From the NCBI RefSeq assembly GCF_900105945.1, contig NZ_FNSO01000004.1:992001-1056000 (forward strand): a stretch of 64,000 bases of DNA, given 5' to 3'. The notes under the pieces are model-generated. The model made no database searches. It was not told where the DNA came from and saw only the letters and a program-made list of their open reading frames with translations. The stretch is from Amycolatopsis tolypomycina. GTDB lineage: Bacteria > Actinomycetota > Actinomycetes > Mycobacteriales > Pseudonocardiaceae. A program made the position numbers and the translations under genes. Positions 7,246-15,444 of this stretch are shown one piece after another (the stretch's first letter is position 1; every line of letters begins with the position of its first letter).

Positions 7246-8682
7246 ATGCTACGACGACGTGGCACGGTTTTGTCCCTGCTCGTGCTCTTCACCCTGCTCC
7301 TCGGCGCACCCGGTGCGCACGCCGCGCCGGTGACGGTGACCAACGGGAGCCAGTTCACCGACACCTCCGGCGCCCTCGTGCACGCCCACGGCGGCGGGAT
7401 GCTCAAGGTCGGCGCGTACTACTACTGGTTCGGCGAGAACCGCAACGCCGACGACACCTTCCGCGCCGTCTCGGCCTACCGCTCGACCGACCTGAAGACC
7501 TGGGAGTTCCGGGGCGACGTGCTGACCCAGTCGTCGGCGGCCGAGCTGGGCCGGGCGAAGATCGAACGGCCGAAGGTCATCTACAACAGCTCGACCGGCC
7601 AGTACGTGATGTGGATGCACAAGGAGAACGGCGACGACTACGCGGAAGCCCGCGCGGCCGTGGCGACCTCCTCGACAGTCGACGGCAGTTACTCCTACCG
7701 CGGCAGCTTCCGCCCGTTCGGCACCCACATGTCGCGGGACATCACGCTGTTCAAGGACGACGACGGCACCGCGTACATGGCGTCGGCGGCCCGCGAGAAC
7801 GCCGACCTCAACGTCTACCGGCTCACCGCCGACTACACCGGCGTTTCGGCGCTGGTGCAGACGCTCTGGCCCGGCTCGTACCGCGAGGCGCCGGCGATGT
7901 TCAAGCGCAACGGCGTCTACTTCCTGCTCACCTCGGGTGCCACGGGCTGGTCGCCGAACCAGCAGAAGTACGCGACGGCGTCCAGCGTCACCGGCACGTG
8001 GAGCGCGCTGTCCAACGTCGGTGACGCCACCGGTTTCGGCAGCCAGACCGCGTACGTGCAGCCCGTGCAGGGCACGCAGGCGACGTCGTACCTCTACCTG
8101 GGCGACCGGTGGGCCGGCGCCTGGCAGCGTCCGGTCAACGAGTCGCGGTACGTGTGGCTGCCGCTGAGTTTCCCCAGCAACACCAGCATGTCCATGACCT
8201 GGTACCCGAAGGTCAGCGTCGACGCGGCCACTGGCGTGGTCGCGGGCGCCGGCACCGGCAGCGCGTACGAGACGTGGGTGGCCCGGCACAGCGGGAAGTG
8301 CGCGGACATCCCGAGTTCGTCCCGGAACGACGGCGTCGCGCTCACGCAGTACACGTGCAACAACGGCGCGAACCAGCAGTGGAGCGTGCTCGACCTCGGC
8401 GACGGCTACGTCAACCTGATCGCGCGGCACAGCGGGAAGTGCCTCGGCATCGCGGGCGCCTCGACGGCGGACGGCGCGGCGGCGGTGCAGAGCACGTGCA
8501 CCACGGGCACGAACCAGCAGTGGCAGGCCCAACCGGTGAGCGGCGGGTACGTCCGGTGGGTGGCCCGGCACAGCGGGAAGTGCCTGGACGTCGTCTCCGC
8601 GTCCACGGCCGACGGCGCCGCGGTCAAGCAGTACCCGTGTACCGGGGTGACGAACCAGCAATGGCAGCGGAAGGCGGCCTGA
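7246..8682 (+). CDS. Secreted GH43 exo-beta-1,3-galactanase-like enzyme with ricin-type lectin domain
   Basis: Predicted secreted enzyme of 478 aa. Signal peptide residues ~1-26 (hydrophobic VLSLLVLFTLLLG, then AHA). The catalytic part (~27-335) is a GH43 propeller resembling subfamily 24 exo-beta-1,3-galactanases: conserved stretches include YYYWFGENR, IERPKVIYN, MSRDITLFKDDDG and YREAPAMFKRNG, whose glutamates are the likely catalytic acids. The C-terminus (~340-478) is a ricin B/CBM13 beta-trefoil with three repeats, each with WVARHSGKC or IARHSGKC and NQQW. GH43_24 plus CBM13 is a known pairing. GGAG at 7235 precedes the ATG. The IS110 element immediately upstream may have cut it off from its native leader. 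Confidence 0.75.
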   Translation: MLRRRGTVLSLLVLFTLLLGAPGAHAAPVTVTNGSQFTDTSGALVHAHGGGMLKVGAYYYWFGENRNADDTFRAVSAYRSTDLKTWEFRGDVLTQSSAAELGRAKIERPKVIYNSSTGQYVMWMHKENGDDYAEARAAVATSSTVDGSYSYRGSFRPFGTHMSRDITLFKDDDGTAYMASAARENADLNVYRLTADYTGVSALVQTLWPGSYREAPAMFKRNGVYFLLTSGATGWSPNQQKYATASSVTGTWSALSNVGDATGFGSQTAYVQPVQGTQATSYLYLGDRWAGAWQRPVNESRYVWLPLSFPSNTSMSMTWYPKVSVDAATGVVAGAGTGSAYETWVARHSGKCADIPSSSRNDGVALTQYTCNNGANQQWSVLDLGDGYVNLIARHSGKCLGIAGASTADGAAAVQSTCTTGTNQQWQAQPVSGGYVRWVARHSGKCLDVVSASTADGAAVKQYPCTGVTNQQWQRKAA

Positions 8683-8762
8683 ACAGCGCCGTTCGGCCCT
8701 TGACGACGGGGTGACCGCTCGGTAACTTTTTGCGAAACTCCTTCACGTTTGGGGCCGCCATC

Positions 8763-10514
8763 ATGCGCATGCTCGTGGCTTTGCTCACCGCCGTGGCGAT
8801 GACGTCCGGCGTCGTCGCCTCCGCCGTCGCCGAAGACGTTCCGCAGCACCGGCTGACCGTGCGCGGCTCGGCGTTCGTCGACGCGTACGGCCGCGAAGTG
8901 GTCTTGCGCGGCTTCAACGTCTCGGGCGAGGTGAAGCTGGCAGAAAACGGTTTCCTGCCGTTCGCCAACGCCGCCGACGCGCGCCGCTCGGCTCAGGCGA
9001 TGAAAGCGCTCACCGGCGCGAACGCCGTGCGGATCCCGATCGCCTGGGCCGGGACGCAGCCGGTGCGCGGGCCGGTGAACACGCAGTACCTGGCGAAGCT
9101 GACCGACCAGATGAAGGCGTTCCTGGACGCGGGCTTCACCGTCCTGCCGGACTTCCACCAGGACCTGTTCTCCCGCTACCTGTTCAACCGTGGCAGCTGG
9201 TACACCGGCGACGGCGCGCCGAAGTGGGTCGTCGACCTCGGCGGCTACCCCGCGGAGAGCTGCGGCATCTGCGCGCACTGGGGCCAGAACATCACCCAGA
9301 ACGGCGCGGTCCAGGACGCCACGAAGGACTTCTGGCACAACGCCCGCGGCGTCCAGGACGAGTTCGTCGGCATGGCCGTCCAGACGATGACGTACCTGCG
9401 CACCAACCTGAGTGCCGCCCAGTTCGGCGGCATCGCGGGCATGGACCCGTACAACGAGCCGTTCGCCGGGCGGTACGACTCGGGCCAGGACAGCAAGGCC
9501 TGGGAGCAGAACGTGCTGTGGCCGTTCTTCAAGCGCTTCCGCGACGCGATGGATTCCGCCGGCTGGCAGGACAAGCCCGCGTTCGTCGAGCCGAACATGT
9601 TCTGGAACGCCAACATCTCCTTCCAGCTGCACCCCGGCGGCTTCCAGGACACCGGCGTCATGGGCCCGCGGTACGTGTTCAACACGCACTTCTACGACCA
9701 GCTCGCGCAGTCCGGCGTGTTCATGCCGGGCAAGGCGGGCGACGGCCAGTACAGCGGCGCTTTCGGCACGGTCCGCGACCGCGCGACGGCGCTGGGCACG
9801 ACGGCGATCGTCACCGAGTTCGGCCACCCGTTGACGGGGTACACCTCGGACAAGGCCCCGACCGTGGACAAGGCGATGTACCAGGCCCTGGACTCGCGGG
9901 TGTCCGGCGCGAACTGGTGGGGCCGGCCGGCGCAGTCGGGCCCGGTGCTCTCGGCGACGCAGTGGCAGTGGGACATCTACAGCGGCCGCCACCACGAGCT
10001 GATGAACGACAACCCGGACAAGGTCAAGACCGAAGGCGACGCCTGGAACGGCGAGGACTTCTCCTCGGCCCGCACGGCCGACGACGGGACGGTCCAGCTC
10101 CGCCAGGACGCCCGCCTGCTCGACCGCCTCTACCCGGCGGCGGTCGCGGGCCACACGCTGGCGTTCACCTACGAGGACCGGTCCCGCGACGGCAGCCAGA
10201 CGCTGACGTGGAACCAGATCCCGTCGACGATGCCGGCCACGGCGGCCCTGACGGGCACCGGACGCTACGGCGTCCTCGTGTGGCAGGGCGCGGCCGCGGG
10301 CGCCCCGACCGAACTGCACGTCCCGGCCGGCATGACCCCGACGGTGGTGACGGACCTGCCGTCGGCGACCCGCGTGGGCGACCGCCTGCAGCTGCCGGCG
10401 ACCCCGGGCCTGCACTACGCACTGGTCGCGGAACCGGGTTCGGCGCCGACCGCGGCCCAGCTGGCGGCGGTCCGCGCGGAACTCGCGGCCTGGGCGCCCA
10501 CGGCGGTGAAGTAG
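8763..10514 (+). CDS. Secreted GH5-family glycosidase, endoglycoceramidase-like
   Basis: Predicted secreted retaining glycoside hydrolase of 583 aa. The ATG at 8763 starts a signal peptide (MRMLVALLTAVAM..., cleavage near SAVAED); TTG 8730 would add 11 residues. The TIM barrel carries the GH5 signatures: VVLRGFNVSG near the start, DFHQDLFSRY, the acid/base glutamate in MDPYNEPFAG and the nucleophile glutamate in IVTEFGHP. The last ~100 residues look like a beta-sandwich (GRYGVLVWQGAA). This mix resembles endoglycosylceramidase-type GH5 enzymes. In a cluster of arabinan/galactan enzymes it could instead cut galactan or another glucoconjugate; sequence alone does not decide. Confidence 0.75.
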   Translation: MRMLVALLTAVAMTSGVVASAVAEDVPQHRLTVRGSAFVDAYGREVVLRGFNVSGEVKLAENGFLPFANAADARRSAQAMKALTGANAVRIPIAWAGTQPVRGPVNTQYLAKLTDQMKAFLDAGFTVLPDFHQDLFSRYLFNRGSWYTGDGAPKWVVDLGGYPAESCGICAHWGQNITQNGAVQDATKDFWHNARGVQDEFVGMAVQTMTYLRTNLSAAQFGGIAGMDPYNEPFAGRYDSGQDSKAWEQNVLWPFFKRFRDAMDSAGWQDKPAFVEPNMFWNANISFQLHPGGFQDTGVMGPRYVFNTHFYDQLAQSGVFMPGKAGDGQYSGAFGTVRDRATALGTTAIVTEFGHPLTGYTSDKAPTVDKAMYQALDSRVSGANWWGRPAQSGPVLSATQWQWDIYSGRHHELMNDNPDKVKTEGDAWNGEDFSSARTADDGTVQLRQDARLLDRLYPAAVAGHTLAFTYEDRSRDGSQTLTWNQIPSTMPATAALTGTGRYGVLVWQGAAAGAPTELHVPAGMTPTVVTDLPSATRVGDRLQLPATPGLHYALVAEPGSAPTAAQLAAVRAELAAWAPTAVK

Positions 10515-10527
10515 CCCGCCCGGCCCA

Positions 10528-10614
10528 AGCGCCCCAATGTGGCGTTGGTTGCGTCAGACGCACCCAATGTGGCGTTCGGTGCGTCCAACGCACCGAACGC
10601 CACATTGGGGCGCT
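10528..10614. repeat. Intergenic palindromic repeat, right copy; probable terminator
   Basis: Nested palindrome. The outer arms AGCGCCCCAATGTGGCGTT (10528-10546) pair with the end of the element. The inner hairpin has 22-bp arms beginning CCCAATGTGGCG and a CCA loop. It lies 14 bp after the GH5 gene and before a convergent TetR gene, so it can end transcription both ways. It is an inverted copy of the element at 1-70. Confidence 0.85.
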
Positions 10615-10649
10615 CGGCCTGAGCGGCGGGCAACTTCCGCGCGCGGCCT

Positions 10650-11297
10650 TCAGTGCAAGGTCGCGATCCCGGCCAGGAAGATGTCGACGCCCGCGAGGAA
10701 CTGCTCGCGGTCGTCGTGCTCCCGCAGCTGCGTCGCCGCCCGGTGGACGAACGGGTACCGCTCCGGATCGAGCGCCGCCCACTGGGCGGCGACGTCGCCC
10801 AGGAAGGCCGAGCGGTCCGTGGCGAGCAGCCGGGCGTTGGCGGCGTTCTGCCCGGCGACGCCGAGGACGTAGTTGACCAGCGCGCCCGCCGCGTCGAACA
10901 ATGCCTGCTCCGGCACGTCGAGCGCGACGAGCAGCCCGCCGATCCGCTCGTAGACCTCCAGCAGCGCCGGCCGCCACGGCTCCCGGGACAGCTGGGCGCC
11001 GACCCACGGGTGGGCGTCGATCGCGTCGAACAGGCCCAGTGACACCGTGCGCAGCGCTTCCCGGGGCTCGTCCTCGACGACGGCGTCGGCCATGACGCGC
11101 GCGATGACGGCGTCGGTCGCCGCCGCGAGCAGGTCGCTCTTGTTGGCGACGTGGTGGTAGATCGCGCCGTAGCCGGTCGACAGGCGGGCGGTGAGCGCGC
11201 GGAACGTCAGCGCGGCCTCGCCGCCGTCGTCCAGGATCGCGGCCGCCGCCTGCACGATCACTTCCTTGGACAGCCCGTCCGCGCGCCGTTTCGCCAT
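10650..11297 (-). CDS. TetR-family repressor of the adjacent FAD monooxygenase
   Basis: One-component regulator of 215 aa. The N-terminal TetR helix-turn-helix lies at ~10-58 (FRALTARLSTGYGAIYHHVANKS recognition region). The rest is an alpha-helical ligand domain with little family conservation. It is divergent from the FAD monooxygenase at 11381 with only 83 bp between them, and that gap holds two palindromes sharing TTGGA/TCCAA half-sites. This supports autoregulation plus repression of the monooxygenase until a ligand, perhaps the monooxygenase substrate, binds. Confidence 0.88.
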   Translation of the reverse strand: MAKRRADGLSKEVIVQAAAAILDDGGEAALTFRALTARLSTGYGAIYHHVANKSDLLAAATDAVIARVMADAVVEDEPREALRTVSLGLFDAIDAHPWVGAQLSREPWRPALLEVYERIGGLLVALDVPEQALFDAAGALVNYVLGVAGQNAANARLLATDRSAFLGDVAAQWAALDPERYPFVHRAATQLREHDDREQFLAGVDIFLAGIATLH

Positions 11298-11313
11298 GGG
11301 CTGATCATCGCAT

Positions 11314-11334
11314 GTTTGGAACGCCGATCCAAAC
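11314..11334. promoter_or_regulatory. TetR operator 1
   Basis: Inverted repeat GTTTGGA - 7 bp - TCCAAAC, perfect in its 7-bp arms, 16 bp upstream of the TetR start codon. It shares half-sites and spacer length with 11351-11369. Confidence 0.8.
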
Positions 11335-11350
11335 TCGTGCTAGCGTGGTG

Positions 11351-11369
11351 ATTGGAACGTCAATCCAAT
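11351..11369. promoter_or_regulatory. TetR operator 2
   Basis: Inverted repeat ATTGGA - 7 bp - TCCAAT just before the GGAGG ribosome site of the monooxygenase gene. Binding would block that promoter. Its centre is 36 bp from the centre of operator 1. Confidence 0.8.
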
Positions 11370-11380
11370 CGGAGGTATCC

Positions 11381-12484
11381 ATGACTGTCACGATCATCGG
11401 AGCCGGCCTCGGCGGTCTCGTCCTGGCCCGCGTCCTGCACCTGAACGGCATCCCGGTCGAGGTCCACGAGGCCGACGCCTCGGCGGACGCGCGCCGCCAG
11501 GGCGGCATGCTCGACATCCACCCCTGGAACGGCCAGCCGGCCCTGGCGGCGGCCGGTCTGCTCGACGGGTTCCGGGACCTCGTCCTGCCGGGCCGGGAAT
11601 CCACCCGGATCGTCGACCGCGACGGCACGGTGCTGCTCGACCGGCCCGACGACGGCACCGGCGAACGGCCCGAGGTGCAACGCGGCGAGCTGCGGCAGCT
11701 GCTGCTGGACTCGCTGCCGCCCGGCACCGTCCACTGGGGACACAAGGTCGCCGGCGTGCGGGCCCTCGGCGACGGCGCCCACGAGGTGAACCTGGCGAAC
11801 GGCGACCGCTTCGTCACGAACCTGCTGGTCGGCGCGGACGGCGCGTGGTCGAAGGTCCGCCCGCTGCTCACCACCGCCACGCCGGAGTACGTCGGCGTGA
11901 CGGTCGTCGAGACCTTCCTCTTCGACGGCGACACCCGGCATCCCGCCGCCGCGAAGGCGGTCGGGGCCGGCGCGCTCTACGCGCCGGCGCCGGGCCAGGG
12001 GATCGTCGCGCATCGCGAAAGCGGCGGGACCCTGCACACGTACGCGCAGCTGTTCAAGCCCCAGGACTGGCTCGCCGGTGCCGACGCCGCGACCGTGACG
12101 GCACGCGCTGCGGCGGAGTTCGACGGCTGGGCGCCCGAGCTGACCGCGTTGATCACCGAAAGCGACACCCCGCCGGTGCTGCGCCGCCTCTGCACGCTGC
12201 CGGCCGGGCACCGCTGGACCCGCGTGCCGGGGGTGACCCTGCTCGGCGACGCGGCGCACCTGATGCCCCCGAACGGCGAGGGCGCCAACCTGGCCATGCT
12301 GGACGGCGCCGAGCTGGGCCAGGCCCTCGCCGCCCACCCCGGCGACGTCGAGGCGGCGCTGGCGGAGTACGAGCAGGCGATGTTCGCGCGCGCCGCCGCG
12401 GAGGCGGCGGGCGAGGACGTCTACGCGATCATGTTCGGCGACGACGCGCCGCACAGCATGGTCGCCCTGTTCGACGGCGAGTAG
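11381..12484 (+). CDS. FAD-dependent monooxygenase, TetX/PHBH-like
   Basis: Predicted flavoprotein hydroxylase (367 aa) using NAD(P)H and O2 on an aromatic or polyketide-like small molecule. The Rossmann motif GAGLGG is at residues 7-12. GGMLDIH, shared with TetX-type enzymes, lies near 44. The second FAD-binding signature GDAAHLMPPNGEGAN is near 290. Start ATG 11381 has GGAGG 6 bp upstream; an in-frame ATG at 11312 lies inside the operator region and is rejected. The gene ends exactly where the next minus-strand TetR gene ends. Its closest visible relative is the monooxygenase at 13228. Confidence 0.85.
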   Translation: MTVTIIGAGLGGLVLARVLHLNGIPVEVHEADASADARRQGGMLDIHPWNGQPALAAAGLLDGFRDLVLPGRESTRIVDRDGTVLLDRPDDGTGERPEVQRGELRQLLLDSLPPGTVHWGHKVAGVRALGDGAHEVNLANGDRFVTNLLVGADGAWSKVRPLLTTATPEYVGVTVVETFLFDGDTRHPAAAKAVGAGALYAPAPGQGIVAHRESGGTLHTYAQLFKPQDWLAGADAATVTARAAAEFDGWAPELTALITESDTPPVLRRLCTLPAGHRWTRVPGVTLLGDAAHLMPPNGEGANLAMLDGAELGQALAAHPGDVEAALAEYEQAMFARAAAEAAGEDVYAIMFGDDAPHSMVALFDGE

Positions 12485-13162
12485 CTACCCGATGCTCGCC
12501 CCGATGCCGTCGAGCAGGAAATCGAGGCCGATCCGGAAGGTCTCGTCGGCGTCGTGGTGGGCGGCGTCGCGCACGACCGTCTCCAGCGCGGGGAACCGGC
12601 CGGTGGCGAACATCCGCACCAGGTAGGGCCCCAGTTTCGCCTGCCACTGCCGCTGGTCGAGCCCGCTGGCGCGTTCGGCCCGCCGCTCGGCGATCTCGCG
12701 GCGGACCGCGCCGATCACGTAGGCGTCGACGGCGGTGACCATCGGCATGACGACGTCCACGTCGACGCCGTCGAGCGCGGCCAGCACCGCCTCGCCCCTG
12801 GCCAGCGCGTTCGGCCCGAGCTGGGGCCGCCCGCCGATCAGGTCGGCGAACCACTCGTGCCGGTGGGCGGCCTCGCGCGTGGCCTCGGCCATCGAGGTCA
12901 GCACCTCGCGCCACCCGGATCCGGCCGGCCGGATCTCGGCGTGGACGGCGTCGACCATCAGGTCGAGCAGCTCGTCCTTGGTGTCGATGTAGCCGTAGAG
13001 CCGCATCGGCCCGACGTCGAGCGTGCCGGCGAGCTTGCGCAGCGACACCGCTTCGAGGCCGGTTTCGTCGGCCAGCTCGACCGCCGTCCGGACGATGAGG
13101 TCCCGGCTCAGCGGGGCCGGCGCCGGCCGGTTCGGCGGCTCGGGCCGCTCCCACACCAACAT
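12485..13162 (-). CDS. TetR-family repressor of the second FAD monooxygenase
   Basis: Regulator of 225 aa. The TetR-type helix-turn-helix is at ~22-70 (VSLRKLAGTLDVGPMRLYGYIDTKDEL), followed by a TetR_C_1-like helical domain (DLMVDAVHAEI onward), the class that includes TetR itself. It is not closely similar to the TetR at 10650. It diverges from the monooxygenase at 13228 over a perfect 21-bp palindrome. Its stop codon abuts that of the upstream monooxygenase with no spacer. Confidence 0.87.
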   Translation of the reverse strand: MLVWERPEPPNRPAPAPLSRDLIVRTAVELADETGLEAVSLRKLAGTLDVGPMRLYGYIDTKDELLDLMVDAVHAEIRPAGSGWREVLTSMAEATREAAHRHEWFADLIGGRPQLGPNALARGEAVLAALDGVDVDVVMPMVTAVDAYVIGAVRREIAERRAERASGLDQRQWQAKLGPYLVRMFATGRFPALETVVRDAAHHDADETFRIGLDFLLDGIGASIG

Positions 13163-13184
13163 GCGCGTGACAATACATCGACTC

Positions 13185-13205
13185 TCTCGATACAGTGTAT
13201 CGAGA
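13185..13205. promoter_or_regulatory. TetR operator (perfect palindrome)
   Basis: Arms TCTCGATACA and TGTATCGAGA around one central base. Related weaker elements flank it: ATACAGCGTAT at 13207-13217 and CAATACATCGA near 13171. The arrangement suggests cooperative binding by the divergent TetR. Confidence 0.85.
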
Positions 13206-13227
13206 AATACAGCGTATCGGAGGGTTC

Positions 13228-14337
13228 ATGACCATTGCCATCGTGGGAGCCGGCCTGGGCGGCCTGGCGCTCGCCCGGGTGTTGCACGTCCACGGCGTCG
13301 AGCCGGTCGTGTACGAGCGCGACGCTTCGCGCGAGGCCCGCCGCCAAGGGGGCATGCTCGACATCCATTCCGGGCAGCGGGCGCTGCGCGAGGCCGGCCT
13401 GCTCGAGCGGTTCCTGGCCATCGCCCGCGCGGAAGGACAGGACATGCGCCTCCTGGAGCCGGACGGCACGCTCCTGCTCCAGGAGGACACCCCCGACGAC
13501 GCCCCGGCCCTGCGTCCCGAGATCGACCGCACCGACCTGCGCAACCTCCTGCTCGACGCGCTCCCCGCGGGAACGGTCCGCTGGGGCCGCGCGTTCGACC
13601 ACGCCGAGGACGGCGTCCTGCACTTCGCCGACGGCAGCACCGAGCGCCACGACCTGCTGGTGGGCGCGGACGGCGCGAACTCCCGGGTCCGCCCGCTGCT
13701 CACCGACGCCCGGCCGGCGCACCTCGGCCAGAACGTCGTCGAGCTGTGCATCCCCGACATCGACCGCGCCCATCCCGACCTCGCGGCCATGGTCGGCCGC
13801 GGCAACTACTGGGTACTGGGCGACGGCAAGTCCCTGGCGGCCCAACGCAACGGCGACGGCTGCGTCCGCATCGGGCTGAGCTTCTACAACACGGGGGAGG
13901 ACTGGTTCGCGCGCAGCGGCATCCCCTTCGAGGACCCGGCCGCCGCCCGGGCGCGGTTGATCGAGCTGTACGACGGCTGGGACGCCCGCTTCACCGCCCT
14001 GATCGCGGCGGCCGACGACACGGTCGTACCCCGCTCCCTCACGGCCCTCCCACCGGGCTTGACGTGGCCGACGAACCCCACGATCACCTTGGTCGGCGAC
14101 GCGGCACACCTGATGCCCCCGGTGGGGGAGGGCGCCAACATGGCCCTCCTGGACGGCGCCGTCCTGGGCCTGGCGCTGGCGGAACACCGGGACGATTTCG
14201 GCGCGGCCGTGGCGGAGTACGAGCAGGAGATGTTCGAGCGCACCGCCGCGGCCGCCCGGATGTCGGCGGACATACAGGAGCTGCTGATGTCGCCGGACGC
14301 GAGCCGCCGGATGCTCGAGTTCTTCCAGCCGAGCTGA
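13228..14337 (+). CDS. FAD-dependent monooxygenase, TetX/PHBH-like (paralogue)
   Basis: Predicted flavoprotein monooxygenase of 369 aa, a paralogue of the gene at 11381: GAGLGG at residues 7-12, RRQGGMLDIHSG near 42, DLLVGADGANS near 150 and GDAAHLMPPVGEGAN near 290. ATG 13228 follows GGAGGG with good spacing; the in-frame GTG at 13195 lies inside the operator and is rejected. Together with its divergent TetR it forms the second of two side-by-side regulator/monooxygenase pairs. A role in modifying or inactivating an antibiotic-like compound is possible but unproven. Confidence 0.85.
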   Translation: MTIAIVGAGLGGLALARVLHVHGVEPVVYERDASREARRQGGMLDIHSGQRALREAGLLERFLAIARAEGQDMRLLEPDGTLLLQEDTPDDAPALRPEIDRTDLRNLLLDALPAGTVRWGRAFDHAEDGVLHFADGSTERHDLLVGADGANSRVRPLLTDARPAHLGQNVVELCIPDIDRAHPDLAAMVGRGNYWVLGDGKSLAAQRNGDGCVRIGLSFYNTGEDWFARSGIPFEDPAAARARLIELYDGWDARFTALIAAADDTVVPRSLTALPPGLTWPTNPTITLVGDAAHLMPPVGEGANMALLDGAVLGLALAEHRDDFGAAVAEYEQEMFERTAAAARMSADIQELLMSPDASRRMLEFFQPS

Positions 14338-14420
14338 CACGGCGGGCGTGCCCGGAATGTGACCCGGATCTCGGCCGGAGGAGGTCGACGCGCGATAGTG
14401 AACATCGTTAACTTCCGGCG

Positions 14421-15401
14421 ATGAGTCCTGACAGCCGGATGGCCGCGGTCCCTCGTGATCCGCGCGCCGACGAGTACCCCATGCCCTCGGTGCCGCACGG
14501 CTGGTACGCGCTTCTGCGGAGCAGGCAGCTGCCGCGCGGCGAGGTCGTGCCGCTGCACTACTTCGGCCGCGCCCTGATCGCTTTCCGCGGCGCGGACGGA
14601 AGCCCGGCCGTGCGGGAGGCCTACTGCCCGCACTACGGCGCGCACCTGGGCGCGGGCGGGAAGGTGGTGGACGGGACGGTGGAGTGCCCGTTCCACGGCT
14701 GGCGGTTCGGTGCGGACGGCCGGTGCACGCACGCGCCGTTCGCCGTGCGGCCGCCGAAGGTGTCCCTCGGCGGGTTCCCCGTCCGCGAGCACAGCGGGCT
14801 GATCTTCGCCTACACCGGGCCGGGTGCGCCGGCCTGGGAGGTACCGGAGATCCCGGAAGCCACGTCCCGGCAGTTCGCCCGACCGATCGACGACGTGAAC
14901 ACCGCGCGGATCCACATCCAGGAGATGCGCGAGAACATCGTGGACGAGTCGCACTTCCACTTCATCCACGGGCAGCGCGAGCCGCCGGTGCAGGACCTGG
15001 TCACGGACGGGCCGTTCGCCGAGGTCCGCGGCCGCATCCAGCGGCGGGTCCTGCGCTGGGACATCGACAACACCTTCGACGTGTTCATGTACGGCCCCGG
15101 CGTCATGGTGGTGCGAGTGCACGGCGCCCTGCTTTCCCTGACCGCCGTTGCGCTCACCAACCCGATCGACGACCGCACCAGCGAGCTGAGGATGCTCTAC
15201 CACGTCCGCAAGCCGGCCGGACTGCCGTTCCTGACGCCCGTTCTCAAGCTGGCCTTCCGGACGCAGGCCTTCGGCGAGGTCCGCGAGGAGATCGGGATCT
15301 GGGACCACAAGATCCACCGGGCCCGGCCGGTCCTGCTGCCGCACGAGAAGGGCATCAAGGCACTGCGCCGCTGGTACGCCCAGTTCTACCGCGGAACGTA
15401 G
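14421..15401 (+). CDS. Rieske non-haem iron oxygenase, KshA/Neverland-like
   Basis: Predicted oxygenase component of 326 aa. The Rieske [2Fe-2S] domain (~20-125) binds its cluster through CPHYGAH (Cys/His) and CPFHGW (Cys/His), about 18 residues apart. The catalytic domain has the mononuclear-iron motif [14 protein letters not shown] near 170-183. Overall shape resembles steroid-oxidising Rieske enzymes (3-ketosteroid 9-alpha-hydroxylase KshA, cholesterol 7-desaturase). Such enzymes need a separate reductase, and none is nearby, so a distant electron donor is implied. ATG 14421 is used; ATG 14439 is possible and neither has a strong ribosome site. It is monocistronic, 44 bp before miaB. Confidence 0.8.
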   Translation: MSPDSRMAAVPRDPRADEYPMPSVPHGWYALLRSRQLPRGEVVPLHYFGRALIAFRGADGSPAVREAYCPHYGAHLGAGGKVVDGTVECPFHGWRFGADGRCTHAPFAVRPPKVSLGGFPVREHSGLIFAYTGPGAPAWEVPEIPEATSRQFARPIDDVNTARIHIQEMRENIVDESHFHFIHGQREPPVQDLVTDGPFAEVRGRIQRRVLRWDIDNTFDVFMYGPGVMVVRVHGALLSLTAVALTNPIDDRTSELRMLYHVRKPAGLPFLTPVLKLAFRTQAFGEVREEIGIWDHKIHRARPVLLPHEKGIKALRRWYAQFYRGT

Positions 15402-15430
15402 GGGACGCCGGGACGCAGGTGGGGGCGGGC

Positions 15431-15436
15431 TACTCT
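15431..15436 (+). promoter_or_regulatory. -10 element TACTCT, probable leaderless promoter of miaB
   Basis: TACTCT ends 8 bp before the miaB ATG and no Shine-Dalgarno lies between, so transcription probably starts at or next to the start codon. Confidence 0.5.
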
Positions 15437-15444
15437 GGAAGCCG

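Noticed and set aside
14421..15401. Rieske oxygenase as part of the monooxygenase clusters
   Set aside because: It has its own upstream region, no shared operator with the TetR pairs and no reductase or pathway genes nearby; co-localisation alone is not enough.
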